From a bacterium (GTDB lineage: Bacteria; Pseudomonadota; Gammaproteobacteria; Pseudomonadales; Moraxellaceae): a stretch of 64,000 nucleotides of DNA. This document shows, one piece after another, positions 54,432 through 62,310 of this stretch (positions are counted from its first letter, which is position 1; each line of letters starts with the position of its first letter). A program made the position numbers and the translations under genes. The DNA lies in assembly GCA_029945725.1 (NCBI GenBank), contig JAQSDB010000002.1, forward strand, positions 496,001 to 560,000, written 5' to 3'. The notes under the pieces were generated by a model. That model searched no databases. It worked only from the letters and a program-made list of their open reading frames with translations, and had not been told where the DNA came from.

Positions 54432-55391
54432 GTGAAAATTGAGCTGAAGGTTGTTCCCACAAGATTTCGGGCGTATCAGCTGGGCGAGCCAGGCTCATCC
54501 TTTTCCTACTTTGCGGGTGATCACTTCACGCTCATCGAAGCTAGGCTCACGGAAAGAAGTTATGAATCACTTCTGAGCGAGTTAATGTCATGCGGAAAAT
54601 CGACAATCGACACCCTTCATATTACAAGCTGGGACCAGGATCACTGCAGCTTCAAGGAGCTGCAGGAAATCCTGCATGTGCTAAAGCCAAAGAAGATCGA
54701 ATACCCTGGCTATGACCATGACTCAGATAACTGTGGTAACTGCCTAGAGGAAATTATTCGATATCAGAATGAGCGGAAGAGAATGGCGCTTGCCATGGAG
54801 GCAAGAAGGATAGATCCCCCGTACGTTAATGGTTTGGACTCTGCTAAACACCTCGGTTACTCGGATATCTTCTATCATCCGAGAGAGTTTTATGGGGGCT
54901 CCAATGATAACTCTACAGTGAAGCTCTTCAGGAGTGGGATGTTCAACGTAGCCAGCCTTGGTGATATTGAGCACGCAAACATCGGCGCAATGCTGAGAAG
55001 GTGCCGTACATTCAAGAGCGAGGTTGATATTCTATTGCTGGCACATCATGGAGCGAAAAATGATGTGAACTCGAAAAGTCTGTTTCGGGTTGTCCGCCCT
55101 GCGATAGCCGTATGCTCCAGTGATTATGACAATCAATATGGTCATCCCCATGACGATGTGAGGAGCGCCCTGGACGGGCTTGATATACTTACCTTGACCA
55201 CTAAGAGAGGTGATGTATTGATCGAGTCCATTCCCAATCACCGGAAGGAGTATCGGGTAACGGATTTAATAAGTGACTCGACGAGGGTTTCTGCACGGGA
55301 AGTGTTTGTCAGCAAGAAATTTCACCTCTTGAGCATGAACCAGGACTCTATTAGAAATCGAGTCTTGCCAGGGTTCAAAGGGCTCAAGTAA
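54432..55391 (+). CDS. Second metallo-beta-lactamase-fold (ComEC-like) protein of the operon
   Basis: A 319-residue protein with an MBL-type order: TLHITSWDQDHCSFKEL (H-x-x-x-W-D-Q-D-H, a variant of HxHxDH, about 61-75), GDIEHANIG, LLLAHHGAKND (about 198-208) and GHPHDD (about 236). These match ComEC/Rec2-type MBL hydrolases, but the first motif has lost one His. Start GTG 54432, about 70 bp after the patatin gene. It may process nucleic acid or a nucleotide signal; no substrate is evident. Confidence 0.75.
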   Translation: MKIELKVVPTRFRAYQLGEPGSSFSYFAGDHFTLIEARLTERSYESLLSELMSCGKSTIDTLHITSWDQDHCSFKELQEILHVLKPKKIEYPGYDHDSDNCGNCLEEIIRYQNERKRMALAMEARRIDPPYVNGLDSAKHLGYSDIFYHPREFYGGSNDNSTVKLFRSGMFNVASLGDIEHANIGAMLRRCRTFKSEVDILLLAHHGAKNDVNSKSLFRVVRPAIAVCSSDYDNQYGHPHDDVRSALDGLDILTLTTKRGDVLIESIPNHRKEYRVTDLISDSTRVSAREVFVSKKFHLLSMNQDSIRNRVLPGFKGLK

Positions 55392-55448
55392 CCAGTATTA
55401 GTGCGGCAATGAAGTGCGCAATTCGGTCTCTTCCTCAAAGAGCTAGAA

Positions 55449-55474
55449 AGTCCGCTATATGCGGGCTTTTGCTT
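55449..55474 (+). terminator. Intrinsic terminator of the defence operon
   Basis: Stem AGTCCGC (55449-55455) with GCGGGCT (55461-55467) around TATAT, followed by TTTTGCTTTT. It ends the run of genes from 49370 to 55391. Confidence 0.7.
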
Positions 55475-55605
55475 TTAGATCGCTATTAATTGCGGGTTCT
55501 ACGCATCGCCATGGTGGGAATCATCACTTAGTCTGTGGGTACGAAAATGGTTATCAATGTCCAGGATGAGACAGTTGAGCCTCATTTCCAGCATCAAGGT
55601 TGATT

Positions 55606-56190
55606 ATGTCTAATATGAAAGTCTTGCTAGCGATAGAGAATCGTGGAAAAGCGGTACCGTACGAGTCTGAGAAGCACAAAGACTCAGAGAATTATGGGTT
55701 CAAGGCGTTGAAAGGCCGTATGGCTGAGGCTGAGGAAGTTCCAGAGGCGAAAGGCTTTGCTGAAATCATATCGATCTTGAAGTCTATAAATGAGGAGGCA
55801 TCCCCATTCTTTTCTGTTGGATGCGAGAAGTCATTTAATAAATCCAAAGATGGATATTGGGCGAAGGGATATATTGAGTTCTCCTTTAACTACAAGGAGC
55901 TGATTATAGATGCTGTCCAATACTTTCCCTTATTTTTTCATTTCCATCGTTATGTGGAAGATTTCGCCAACTCAAATTCAGTGCAATTTCTATGGGAACT
56001 CCAGCCGGCTCATTTTATAGAGGCTGACGTTGATGGGTTTACTGTCTGTGTATGGATTACTACGGGAGAGCTGAAAACTCTAGATGCGGCAAGAGCATTG
56101 TGGCTTTCCGCAGTAAAGAGCCTGGAGGGCTACTTATTAACCGTTGGGCGGCCGCGCCGGGGAACGGAAATCTATGCGCATAATACCTAG
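55606..56190 (+). CDS. Hypothetical soluble protein, partner of the nuclease-like gene
   Basis: A 194-residue protein (MSNMKVLLAIENRGKAVPYE) with no signal or membrane helix, a mixed alpha/beta pattern, and aromatic segments (AVQYFPLFFHFHRYVEDFANSN). I do not recognise the family. It precedes the PD-(D/E)XK gene by 150 bp in the same direction and has similar low GC. Start ATG 55606; TTG 55600 is the alternative. Confidence 0.6.
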   Translation: MSNMKVLLAIENRGKAVPYESEKHKDSENYGFKALKGRMAEAEEVPEAKGFAEIISILKSINEEASPFFSVGCEKSFNKSKDGYWAKGYIEFSFNYKELIIDAVQYFPLFFHFHRYVEDFANSNSVQFLWELQPAHFIEADVDGFTVCVWITTGELKTLDAARALWLSAVKSLEGYLLTVGRPRRGTEIYAHNT

Positions 56191-56340
56191 GATTGGCATT
56201 GATTTTTTTTGTCTATTCCCATTCAGGGGCGCCAAATAGAGCGCAATCAATTACTCGACTGGATTGCGGCGCGACAAGAAATTTAGACGAGAAGGTTGGG
56301 TTTTTCGCTTTATGTTAATTAAGTATTTAGAGAAATTAAT

Positions 56341-58038
56341 ATGGACCAATTTTTTTCGGGTAAGCTCGATATAGAAACGTTTTTGTTGTCAAAGAGATTG
56401 GAGCTGCTCTCAGGCGATAATGTTAACATTTTGAAGAGGATACAGGATTATTCTGGTGTCGAAGAATTTAACGAAGCAGAGGTGAGATCCTACGTTATTG
56501 ACCCGATATTACGAGTACTCGGTTATGACAAGGGGACGCCATTTTCGACAAGTCTGGAAAATCACTTGCTGTTTCTGGGGCAAAAGCGTCGATCTGACTA
56601 TCAGATTCACTTGTGGAAGGAAAACTTTTGGCTTCTGGAGGCGAAAAGACCTCAAGTTGGCGCTGCATCATTCGATTACGAAGATTTCTCGCAGGCATTG
56701 GAGTACTCAGTGCACCCCACTGTTAATGCTGCTTTGATTGTCTTGTGTGATGGATTGAAGCTGGAAATATTCGATCGTGAGGTTAGTGTCGAGAATCCCG
56801 TTCTTCATATCGAAATAAAAAATCTTGTCGATGAGTTTGACAAGGTGCGTGTAATACTTGAGCCAATGCAAGTTTGGTTCTTTCAGAAGAGACGTATTAT
56901 GCGTCTTCTTGATCGTGTCTTTGATAAAGAGTTCGTAATGAGTAGGGTAGATGAATTCTCTGACCTGCTGCAACGAAGGCTTTCTGGAAAGCGAAATATA
57001 GTTATTGATAACTTCAGGAGAATGATAAAGCCTGATTCTGAAGAGCAGCGGGAGATGGCCGCGACGGCGTCACTGTCAGAGCTTACGGAGCTCTACATGA
57101 TGTTTGATCTTCCTGCCCCCATCGACCACACGGTGAATATGCGGCTAGTTGAGCTCAGTGTGCCAAGCAGTTTCAACGTCATGTATAAGATATTTCCGGA
57201 TTCTCCAAGGCCTGTAAACGACTGCTTCATGTCACAGTCTGCTGCGTATCTCGTCGCTTTGGCTGAAAAGCGCGATACCGTGGAGTGGCTTCCGGCATGG
57301 TTGGCTCATGGAAAGCAGAGCGGTGCAGAGCTGGAGGTATCAATTAAGTATCTGCTTGACCAGTGCCTTACCTATTTCCAAGATTATGAGCCATACCGAC
57401 TTGTGCTTCTTGCCGCCTCGTCGATCTGGCGCATTGCTAAGCTCAACACCATCACTAATGATGGAAATCAGAGGCTCGGCACGGAGTTGCATGCGATTGC
57501 CCGCTTTACGCTGCCCGAGGTTTCATGGGCTCAAGTGGTAGCCTCGCCTGCAGGGCAGCTCACCAATATCATCGACACTCAAGCGAGTGCTGCCTTGAGC
57601 TCCTTTGTTTCGAGGAATAAGGCTGAAAATGGCAGCTTCCGAACGGAGTCAGCAAAGCTTCAACTCAAGAGCTATTGGGAGTTGGAAAAGAAGATTCTTT
57701 CAGGAATACCTAATTACAAGGCGCTGTTGGCGGAAAGGTCGCTTGGAGAAATGCGGATGATCGAGTGGTCAAGCGTCACTTATGATAATTTGGGGCACTC
57801 GATGATTGCCAGGCTACACAGATTTCCGAAATGGAAGAGCTACCTTATGGCAGAAAGGCGTGAGCTTGTGGAGCAAGTAGCGTCTACAGGCTCATGGGCT
57901 GCAAGAGAGTGGCTTGGCATTGCGAGAGAAGATAAATACGAAGCGATGGCTGATGAGCAACTAGCTGACCGTTTCTTTCTCGGTGACGCTGACACATTGC
58001 GTGCTATACGCCAGTGGTATCGGGGACATAAGTCTTAG
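56341..58038 (+). CDS. Type I restriction HsdR-N-like PD-(D/E)XK nuclease domain protein
   Basis: A 565-residue protein. Residues about 40-145 match the HsdR N-terminal nuclease domain: FNEAEVRSYVIDPILRVLGYD, RRSDYQIHL with the catalytic Asp, and WLLEAKRP with the E-x-K pair. The remaining ~400 residues are helical (DRVFDKEFVMSRVDEFSDLLQRR; LAERRELVEQVASTGSWAAREWLG) and unrelated to the helicase that follows in real HsdR. This is a stand-alone nuclease with an unknown sensor or regulatory part. No methylase is nearby. Confidence 0.8.
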   Translation: MDQFFSGKLDIETFLLSKRLELLSGDNVNILKRIQDYSGVEEFNEAEVRSYVIDPILRVLGYDKGTPFSTSLENHLLFLGQKRRSDYQIHLWKENFWLLEAKRPQVGAASFDYEDFSQALEYSVHPTVNAALIVLCDGLKLEIFDREVSVENPVLHIEIKNLVDEFDKVRVILEPMQVWFFQKRRIMRLLDRVFDKEFVMSRVDEFSDLLQRRLSGKRNIVIDNFRRMIKPDSEEQREMAATASLSELTELYMMFDLPAPIDHTVNMRLVELSVPSSFNVMYKIFPDSPRPVNDCFMSQSAAYLVALAEKRDTVEWLPAWLAHGKQSGAELEVSIKYLLDQCLTYFQDYEPYRLVLLAASSIWRIAKLNTITNDGNQRLGTELHAIARFTLPEVSWAQVVASPAGQLTNIIDTQASAALSSFVSRNKAENGSFRTESAKLQLKSYWELEKKILSGIPNYKALLAERSLGEMRMIEWSSVTYDNLGHSMIARLHRFPKWKSYLMAERRELVEQVASTGSWAAREWLGIAREDKYEAMADEQLADRFFLGDADTLRAIRQWYRGHKS

Positions 58039-58276
58039 GGCTATTGCTTTCTTTCGGTGCAGTGGCGGGCGTCGTTCGAGAATAGTCGGGCGAGTCGCCC
58101 GTCGTTGAGAAGGTCGTCTAGTACAGGAGCTATCAATTCCTTATGAGCATCTTTTCGCATGTTCTCCGTCCATATTTCCGAGCGATGCTGATTGCTTAAT
58201 TCCACTTTTGGTTAGAAGTGGTCGCTATATTCTCTGGATGCAGTGTCTGGTGGCGGCTAGCGCGATTCAAGCGAGG

Positions 58277-59080
58277 TTATTTGGAGTGAGGATTGACCGC
58301 AGCTAAGACATCCCCAGCCAAAGTGGCCAACTTCTGTGATCTTTTCTTTTTTAGGGTGTTTGCAGCAAGCGAGTGCATGAAAAATTCACGATACTCATTC
58401 CAGTCAACGTTCGTGAAATAATCTTTTAGCTCGTCGACGTCACTATCTTCTAGCCCATCTGGACGTATTGAGCGGAGCTGTATTATTTCCTTATAGGATC
58501 GCTTTGCATCCGAAGTCTCGTAGTACTCATCTACAAAGTTTTCATAATCAATCCAGCGAATTTTACCGCCGTGATTATTGACGATATCCGCTATGTTGTT
58601 TTGTAAATCTTGATCACTTTCTAGCTGCTCAAAGGCATTGATGATTGGGGTGAATATTGCGTCAATCATCTGCCAGGAGCGATGCCCCATTAAAACAAAC
58701 CAAAGCACAAGTCCACGTGGAACCCGCATGCCGTTCTTTGAAATATCGTCGTCAATCTTGGATGGAGACTCTGCTTCGAAGTGCCCTTCAAGTTTAAGAC
58801 CCGGATTGGCTTTGATTGCTGCGACATGTTTGTCGGCCTCAACAAGGATTTCGCTGGGTGATAGCTGAAGAGATTCGGCAATGCGGAATAGGTGGGAGAC
58901 TGTACAGACGGTTTTTCCAAATTCCAGTTTTCCGTAGGGGCCAGGAGTGATGCCTATGCTTTTAGCCAAGGCAGCTCGGGTTCCCAGTCCAACCTCCCGG
59001 CCTCTCGTTTCTCGCAGATACGTAATTGTGGAACCCACTAAGTCTGAATAGGAGATTCGAACAGGCTTGTCGTTGATCAC
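58277..59080 (-). CDS. XRE-family transcriptional regulator
   Basis: A 267-residue protein. The N-terminal domain (about 10-75; YLRETRGREVGLGTRAALAKSIGITPGPYGKLEFGKTVCTVSHLFRIAESLQLSPSEIL) is a helix-turn-helix of the XRE type. The C-terminal ~190 residues are helical with an acidic stretch and no named domain. It is convergent with the nuclease-like gene. May control it or an adjacent small gene. Confidence 0.7.
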   Translation of the reverse strand: MINDKPVRISYSDLVGSTITYLRETRGREVGLGTRAALAKSIGITPGPYGKLEFGKTVCTVSHLFRIAESLQLSPSEILVEADKHVAAIKANPGLKLEGHFEAESPSKIDDDISKNGMRVPRGLVLWFVLMGHRSWQMIDAIFTPIINAFEQLESDQDLQNNIADIVNNHGGKIRWIDYENFVDEYYETSDAKRSYKEIIQLRSIRPDGLEDSDVDELKDYFTNVDWNEYREFFMHSLAANTLKKKRSQKLATLAGDVLAAVNPHSK

Positions 59081-59254
59081 GGCTGGTCACTATTCCCTGT
59101 TTAGAAGTGTGCAGGATCTTACTTTGCCGCTACAGATGGTTGCAACGCCAGATATTGCTTTACTAGACATAGCACATTGTGCAATATCCTTTGGTGCAAG
59201 GCTGAGACTCCTGCTTGGCCCATGCACTCCATTAACTGTTATGAGGTAACAACC

Positions 59255-59395
59255 ATGATGTCAGAGATACTGCAGCTCCTTCTTCAGATGTTCCCGCAGC
59301 TCCAGGCGGTCGTAGATGTCTTTAATGCAGCCATGAATCTGCTGCTGAGCATTGCGAGGGCGGATTCTCAGTTCCGTGCGATTAGCAGCTACTGA
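59255..59395 (+). CDS. Small hydrophobic peptide
   Basis: A 46-residue frame (MMSEILQLLLQMFPQLQAVVDVFNAAMNLLLSIARADSQFR) from ATG 59255 or 59258 with GAGG 8 bases upstream. Amphipathic and hydrophobic throughout, as in small membrane-active peptides. No family seen. Confidence 0.4.
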   Translation: MMSEILQLLLQMFPQLQAVVDVFNAAMNLLLSIARADSQFRAISSY

Positions 59396-59472
59396 AGATT
59401 TGGCGTGAAGGGGTCCTGATTGCCGGAGATTAGGGCAACGTTATAGGCAGGTTTTTTATGAGGAGGGGATAA

Positions 59473-59649
59473 ATGGCGTGGTTCAGGGCTGCCTCGTCTG
59501 CAGCGAGGTGGTCCTATTTTGTATGGCTAGGGATTGGGGCTGTTCCGATCTGTTATGGAGCGGCGGTTTTTAGGGGGGGGCTCTCAATAGATACTAGAGG
59601 GCTCCGAGGGGTGATTACGGGAATTGCTTACTCTGCTAGTGATTCGTAG
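59473..59649 (+). CDS. Small membrane protein with strong ribosome site
   Basis: A 58-residue frame (MAWFRAASSAARWSYFVWLGIGAVPICYGAAVF...) with AGGAGGGG just upstream of ATG 59473. One membrane helix (about 14-32) and a short basic tail. Ends at TAG 59649. Family not recognised. Confidence 0.45.
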   Translation: MAWFRAASSAARWSYFVWLGIGAVPICYGAAVFRGGLSIDTRGLRGVITGIAYSASDS

Positions 59650-60021
59650 GGGATCCTGCATTCACTGCGAAGATGTCCGTGGTCGTCCGTCAATGATCGT
59701 TAAAATCCAGTAAATCAGTGTAGGTTTTAGTGTAGGTTTTCTGGGTTATATATTTAACTTATTGATAATCATAAATAACACACCAATGCATCATGGGGGT
59801 GTGATCGCTAAGGCTGTCCGTGCTCATGGATACGGTCTGTGTTGGTGTCGATGTCGTTGCGGGATCAAGCGCCGGATGATACGGAGTGCTGGCGATGGGA
59901 ACCAGCCTGTGTGATATGGCGCACGGCTTTTTGCGCCTTTGTTGGCTGGCTGCTCCCCGTATTAGCGTTTATGGTGGCCCCTTTCCTGGCTCAGCATTCT
60001 CCACGACGGGGTTTCCCTTTC
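59650..60021. other. Intergenic region at the right edge of the island
   Basis: About 370 bases before pncC. It contains GTCCGTGGTCGTCCGTCAATG near 59680 and a tandem repeat at 59717-59740; then an AT-rich stretch (59745-59790). No confident gene. Likely the junction between the accessory island and the conserved recA region. Confidence 0.5.
59717..59740 (+). repeat. Tandem 12-bp repeat, candidate integrase arm-type sites
   Basis: AGTGTAGGTTTT occurs twice in direct tandem (59717-59728, 59729-59740), downstream of TCCGTCAATGATCG. Tandem short repeats next to such sequence are seen at integrase attachment sites of DUF4102-type islands; no intact integrase is near. Confidence 0.45.
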
Positions 60022-60516
60022 ATGACTGAAGACATTACTGATCTTGCGAGTCGCGCCGGCGCTGCCTTGCGTGCAGCCGGCGCGACAGTGGCCACTGCGG
60101 AGTCGTGTACGGGGGGCGGCATTGCCGAGGCGATTACCCGTATTGCCGGCAGCTCAGCCTGGTTTGAGCGTGGCTGGGTGACGTACTCCAACAAGGCCAA
60201 ATGCGTGGAGCTGGGCGTGCTGCCGGAGGTGATCCGGGTGGACGGCGCCGTGAGCGAAGGCGTGGTTCATGCCATGGCTGAGGGGGCCCGCAAGCGCGCC
60301 GGTACGGATTGGGCAGTAGCCGTCAGTGGTGTGGCCGGTCCCGATGGCGGCTCGCCAGAGAAGCCGGTAGGCACTGTCTGGCTGGCCTGGGCAGGCCCCG
60401 ATGGGGTGCAGACCGAGTGCCATCAATTCGCGGGTGACCGGGCATCAGTGCGCCACCAAACCATAATACGGGCATTGCAAAGCCTGCTTGAGCAGATGGG
60501 TGTTGCCACTGCCTGA
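60022..60516 (+). CDS. pncC: Nicotinamide-nucleotide amidohydrolase (CinA C-terminal type)
   Basis: A 164-residue protein. ATVATAESCTGGGIAEAITRIAGSSAWFERGWVTYSNKAK is the CinA C-terminal signature with the catalytic Ser in ESCTGG; AVSGVAGPDGGSPEKPVGTVWLA follows. It deamidates nicotinamide mononucleotide in the pyridine-nucleotide cycle. It is the usual left neighbour of recA in gammaproteobacteria. ATG 60022 is chosen by the family start; the frame extends upstream without a ribosome site. Confidence 0.93.
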   Translation: MTEDITDLASRAGAALRAAGATVATAESCTGGGIAEAITRIAGSSAWFERGWVTYSNKAKCVELGVLPEVIRVDGAVSEGVVHAMAEGARKRAGTDWAVAVSGVAGPDGGSPEKPVGTVWLAWAGPDGVQTECHQFAGDRASVRHQTIIRALQSLLEQMGVATA

Positions 60517-60532
60517 AGGCTGTGCCACGATA

Positions 60533-60548
60533 CTGTACGCATGGACAG
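60533..60548 (+). promoter_or_regulatory. LexA box (SOS operator) of recA
   Basis: CTGTACGCATGGACAG matches the gammaproteobacterial SOS consensus CTGT-N8-ACAG exactly. It lies 61 bases upstream of the recA start. Confidence 0.85.
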
Positions 60549-60608
60549 CACGTCCGGTACGAAATGCCTGAAACGTAACGCAAGCTGAATAAACATGAGG
60601 ATTCAATG

Positions 60609-61652
60609 ATGGACGAAAACAAGCAGAAGGCGCTTTCCGCCGCACTTTCCCAGATCGAAAAGCAGTTCGGTAAGGGCTCGGTCATGCGTCTGGGTGACCA
60701 TCCACCTCCTGGTGCCATTCCGTCCATCTCTACCGGCTCCCTCGGTCTTGATATTGCTCTGGGCATTGGCGGTCTGCCGCGCGGCCGCATCGTGGAAATC
60801 TACGGTCCTGAGTCTTCCGGCAAGACTACCCTGACCTTGCAGGTGATTGCGGCCTGCCAGCGTGCAGGTGGCACGGCAGCTTTTGTTGATGCCGAGCACG
60901 CGCTTGATCCCAACTATGCCGGCAAGCTTGGTGTAAATGTTGAAGATTTGCTGGTGTCGCAGCCTGATACCGGCGAGCAGGCTCTGGAAATCACCGACAT
61001 GCTGGTGCGCTCGGGGGCTGTCGATGTCATCGTGATCGACTCCGTCGCTGCACTGACTCCACGCGCCGAAATTGAGGGTGAAATGGGTGACTCCCATATG
61101 GGCTTGCAGGCCCGTTTGATGTCCCAGGCCCTGCGCAAGATCACCGGCAACATCAAGCGCTCCAATACCCTGGTGATCTTCATCAACCAGATTCGTATGA
61201 AGATTGGCGTGATGTTCGGTAACCCTGAAACCACCACGGGCGGTAATGCACTCAAGTTCTACGCCTCCGTTCGCATGGATATCCGCCGTATCGGCGCGGT
61301 TAAGGAAGGCGAGGAAGTGGTGGGTTCTGAAACCCGCGTCAAAGTGGTCAAGAACAAGGTGGCCCCTCCCTTCAAGGAGGCGGAGTTCCAGATTATGTAT
61401 GGCCATGGCATTAACCGTTTGGGGGAAGTGGTTGATCTGGGTGTGAAGCTCGGTCTTATCGACAAGTCCGGTGCCTGGTATGCCTATCAGGGCAGCAAGA
61501 TCGGCCAGGGCAAGAGCAATGCCTGCAAGTATCTTGAAGAGAACAAGACCATTGCCCAGGACATCGAGAAGCAGATTCGTGAACAGTTGATTGGCGATGT
61601 GGTCCCCGCTGTAGAAGAAGATCTGGGCGCTTATGACGAAGCGGACGTCTGA
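60609..61652 (+). CDS. recA: Recombinase A
   Basis: A 347-residue RecA with N-terminal [29 protein letters not shown], Walker [12 protein letters not shown] (about 66-76), [14 protein letters not shown]1 [22 protein letters not shown] and L2 [27 protein letters not shown], and acidic C-terminus. It catalyses strand exchange and activates LexA self-cleavage. Start could be ATG 60606 or 60609; the latter gives the family start with GAGG 8 bases upstream. Regulated by the LexA box upstream. Confidence 0.98.
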   Translation: MDENKQKALSAALSQIEKQFGKGSVMRLGDHPPPGAIPSISTGSLGLDIALGIGGLPRGRIVEIYGPESSGKTTLTLQVIAACQRAGGTAAFVDAEHALDPNYAGKLGVNVEDLLVSQPDTGEQALEITDMLVRSGAVDVIVIDSVAALTPRAEIEGEMGDSHMGLQARLMSQALRKITGNIKRSNTLVIFINQIRMKIGVMFGNPETTTGGNALKFYASVRMDIRRIGAVKEGEEVVGSETRVKVVKNKVAPPFKEAEFQIMYGHGINRLGEVVDLGVKLGLIDKSGAWYAYQGSKIGQGKSNACKYLEENKTIAQDIEKQIREQLIGDVVPAVEEDLGAYDEADV

Positions 61653-62157
61653 GTCTGCCCGGCGCAGGGCTGATCCACAGGATGGCTCCGCGCCTGCAGC
61701 GCCGAGCCGGGGGGCTTTGTGGGGGCAGGCTCTTGCCATGCTTACACGCCGTGACCATTCACGGCAGGAAATCTCCCGGAAGCTCCTTGAACAAGGCGGG
61801 CAGGCTGATCTTGTCGTTGCGTTGCTGGATGAGCTCGTTGAGCGCGGTTTGCAGTCGGATATCCGTTTTGCAGAGGTTTTTGTCCGCAGCCGCGCCGAGC
61901 GCGGTTGTGGTCCACGCTCAATCATGGCGGATCTGCGGAGCCGGGGTGTCGACAGTGAGCTGGTTGAGGCTGCTCTGCAGGCAAGCCCCTACGACTGGCA
62001 GCAACAGGCCAATATATTGCGCGAGAGGCGCTTTGGCAGGGCAGTACCGGTAGAAATGAGGGAAAAGGCCAGACAATTGCGCTTTTTGCAGTATCGGGGT
62101 TTTAGTGGCGCTCAAGCCGGCAAGGCCTTGCGCTGCGATCCCCCCGAAGATTATTGA
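61633..62157 (+). CDS. recX: RecA modulator RecX
   Basis: A 174-residue protein of the RecX family with three-helix repeats ([74 protein letters not shown]). It limits RecA filament extension. Its ATG overlaps the recA 3' end by 20 bp, so it is translated after recA read-through. The N-terminal 25 residues are low complexity. Confidence 0.95.
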   Translation: MTKRTSESARRRADPQDGSAPAAPSRGALWGQALAMLTRRDHSRQEISRKLLEQGGQADLVVALLDELVERGLQSDIRFAEVFVRSRAERGCGPRSIMADLRSRGVDSELVEAALQASPYDWQQQANILRERRFGRAVPVEMREKARQLRFLQYRGFSGAQAGKALRCDPPEDY

Positions 62158-62169
62158 CTCCTGGGAACT

Positions 62170-62192
62170 GGGCCGCTCATGCGGCCCTTTTT
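62170..62192 (+). terminator. Intrinsic terminator after recX
   Basis: Perfect stem GGGCCGC (62170-62176) with GCGGCCC (62181-62187) around TCAT, followed by TTTTT. Ends the recA-recX transcript before alaS. Confidence 0.9.
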
Positions 62193-62243
62193 CTTCCCGC
62201 CGAAATCCTTCGTTTTGCCCTACGAATCAGGCGGTTATGCCGC

Positions 62244-62249
62244 TATAAT
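62244..62249 (+). promoter_or_regulatory. Candidate -10 box for alaS
   Basis: A perfect TATAAT (within CCGCTATAATCCGCGG) lies 62 bases before the alaS ATG, after the recX terminator. The expected -35 position has no good TTGACA match. Confidence 0.45.
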
Positions 62250-62310
62250 CCGCGGTCTTTTCAAGCTGCCCACCTCTTTTTGAACCGGGCAGCCACGCCC
62301 GGAGCCCTGC

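Noticed and set aside
58070-58110. Terminator after the nuclease-like gene
   Set aside because: The hairpin CGGGCG-AGT-CGCCCG is present but lacks a T-run on either strand.
59839-60021. Upstream extension of pncC
   Set aside because: The extra 61 residues have no ribosome site, and a membrane-like stretch is not part of the family; ATG 60022 gives the usual N-terminus.
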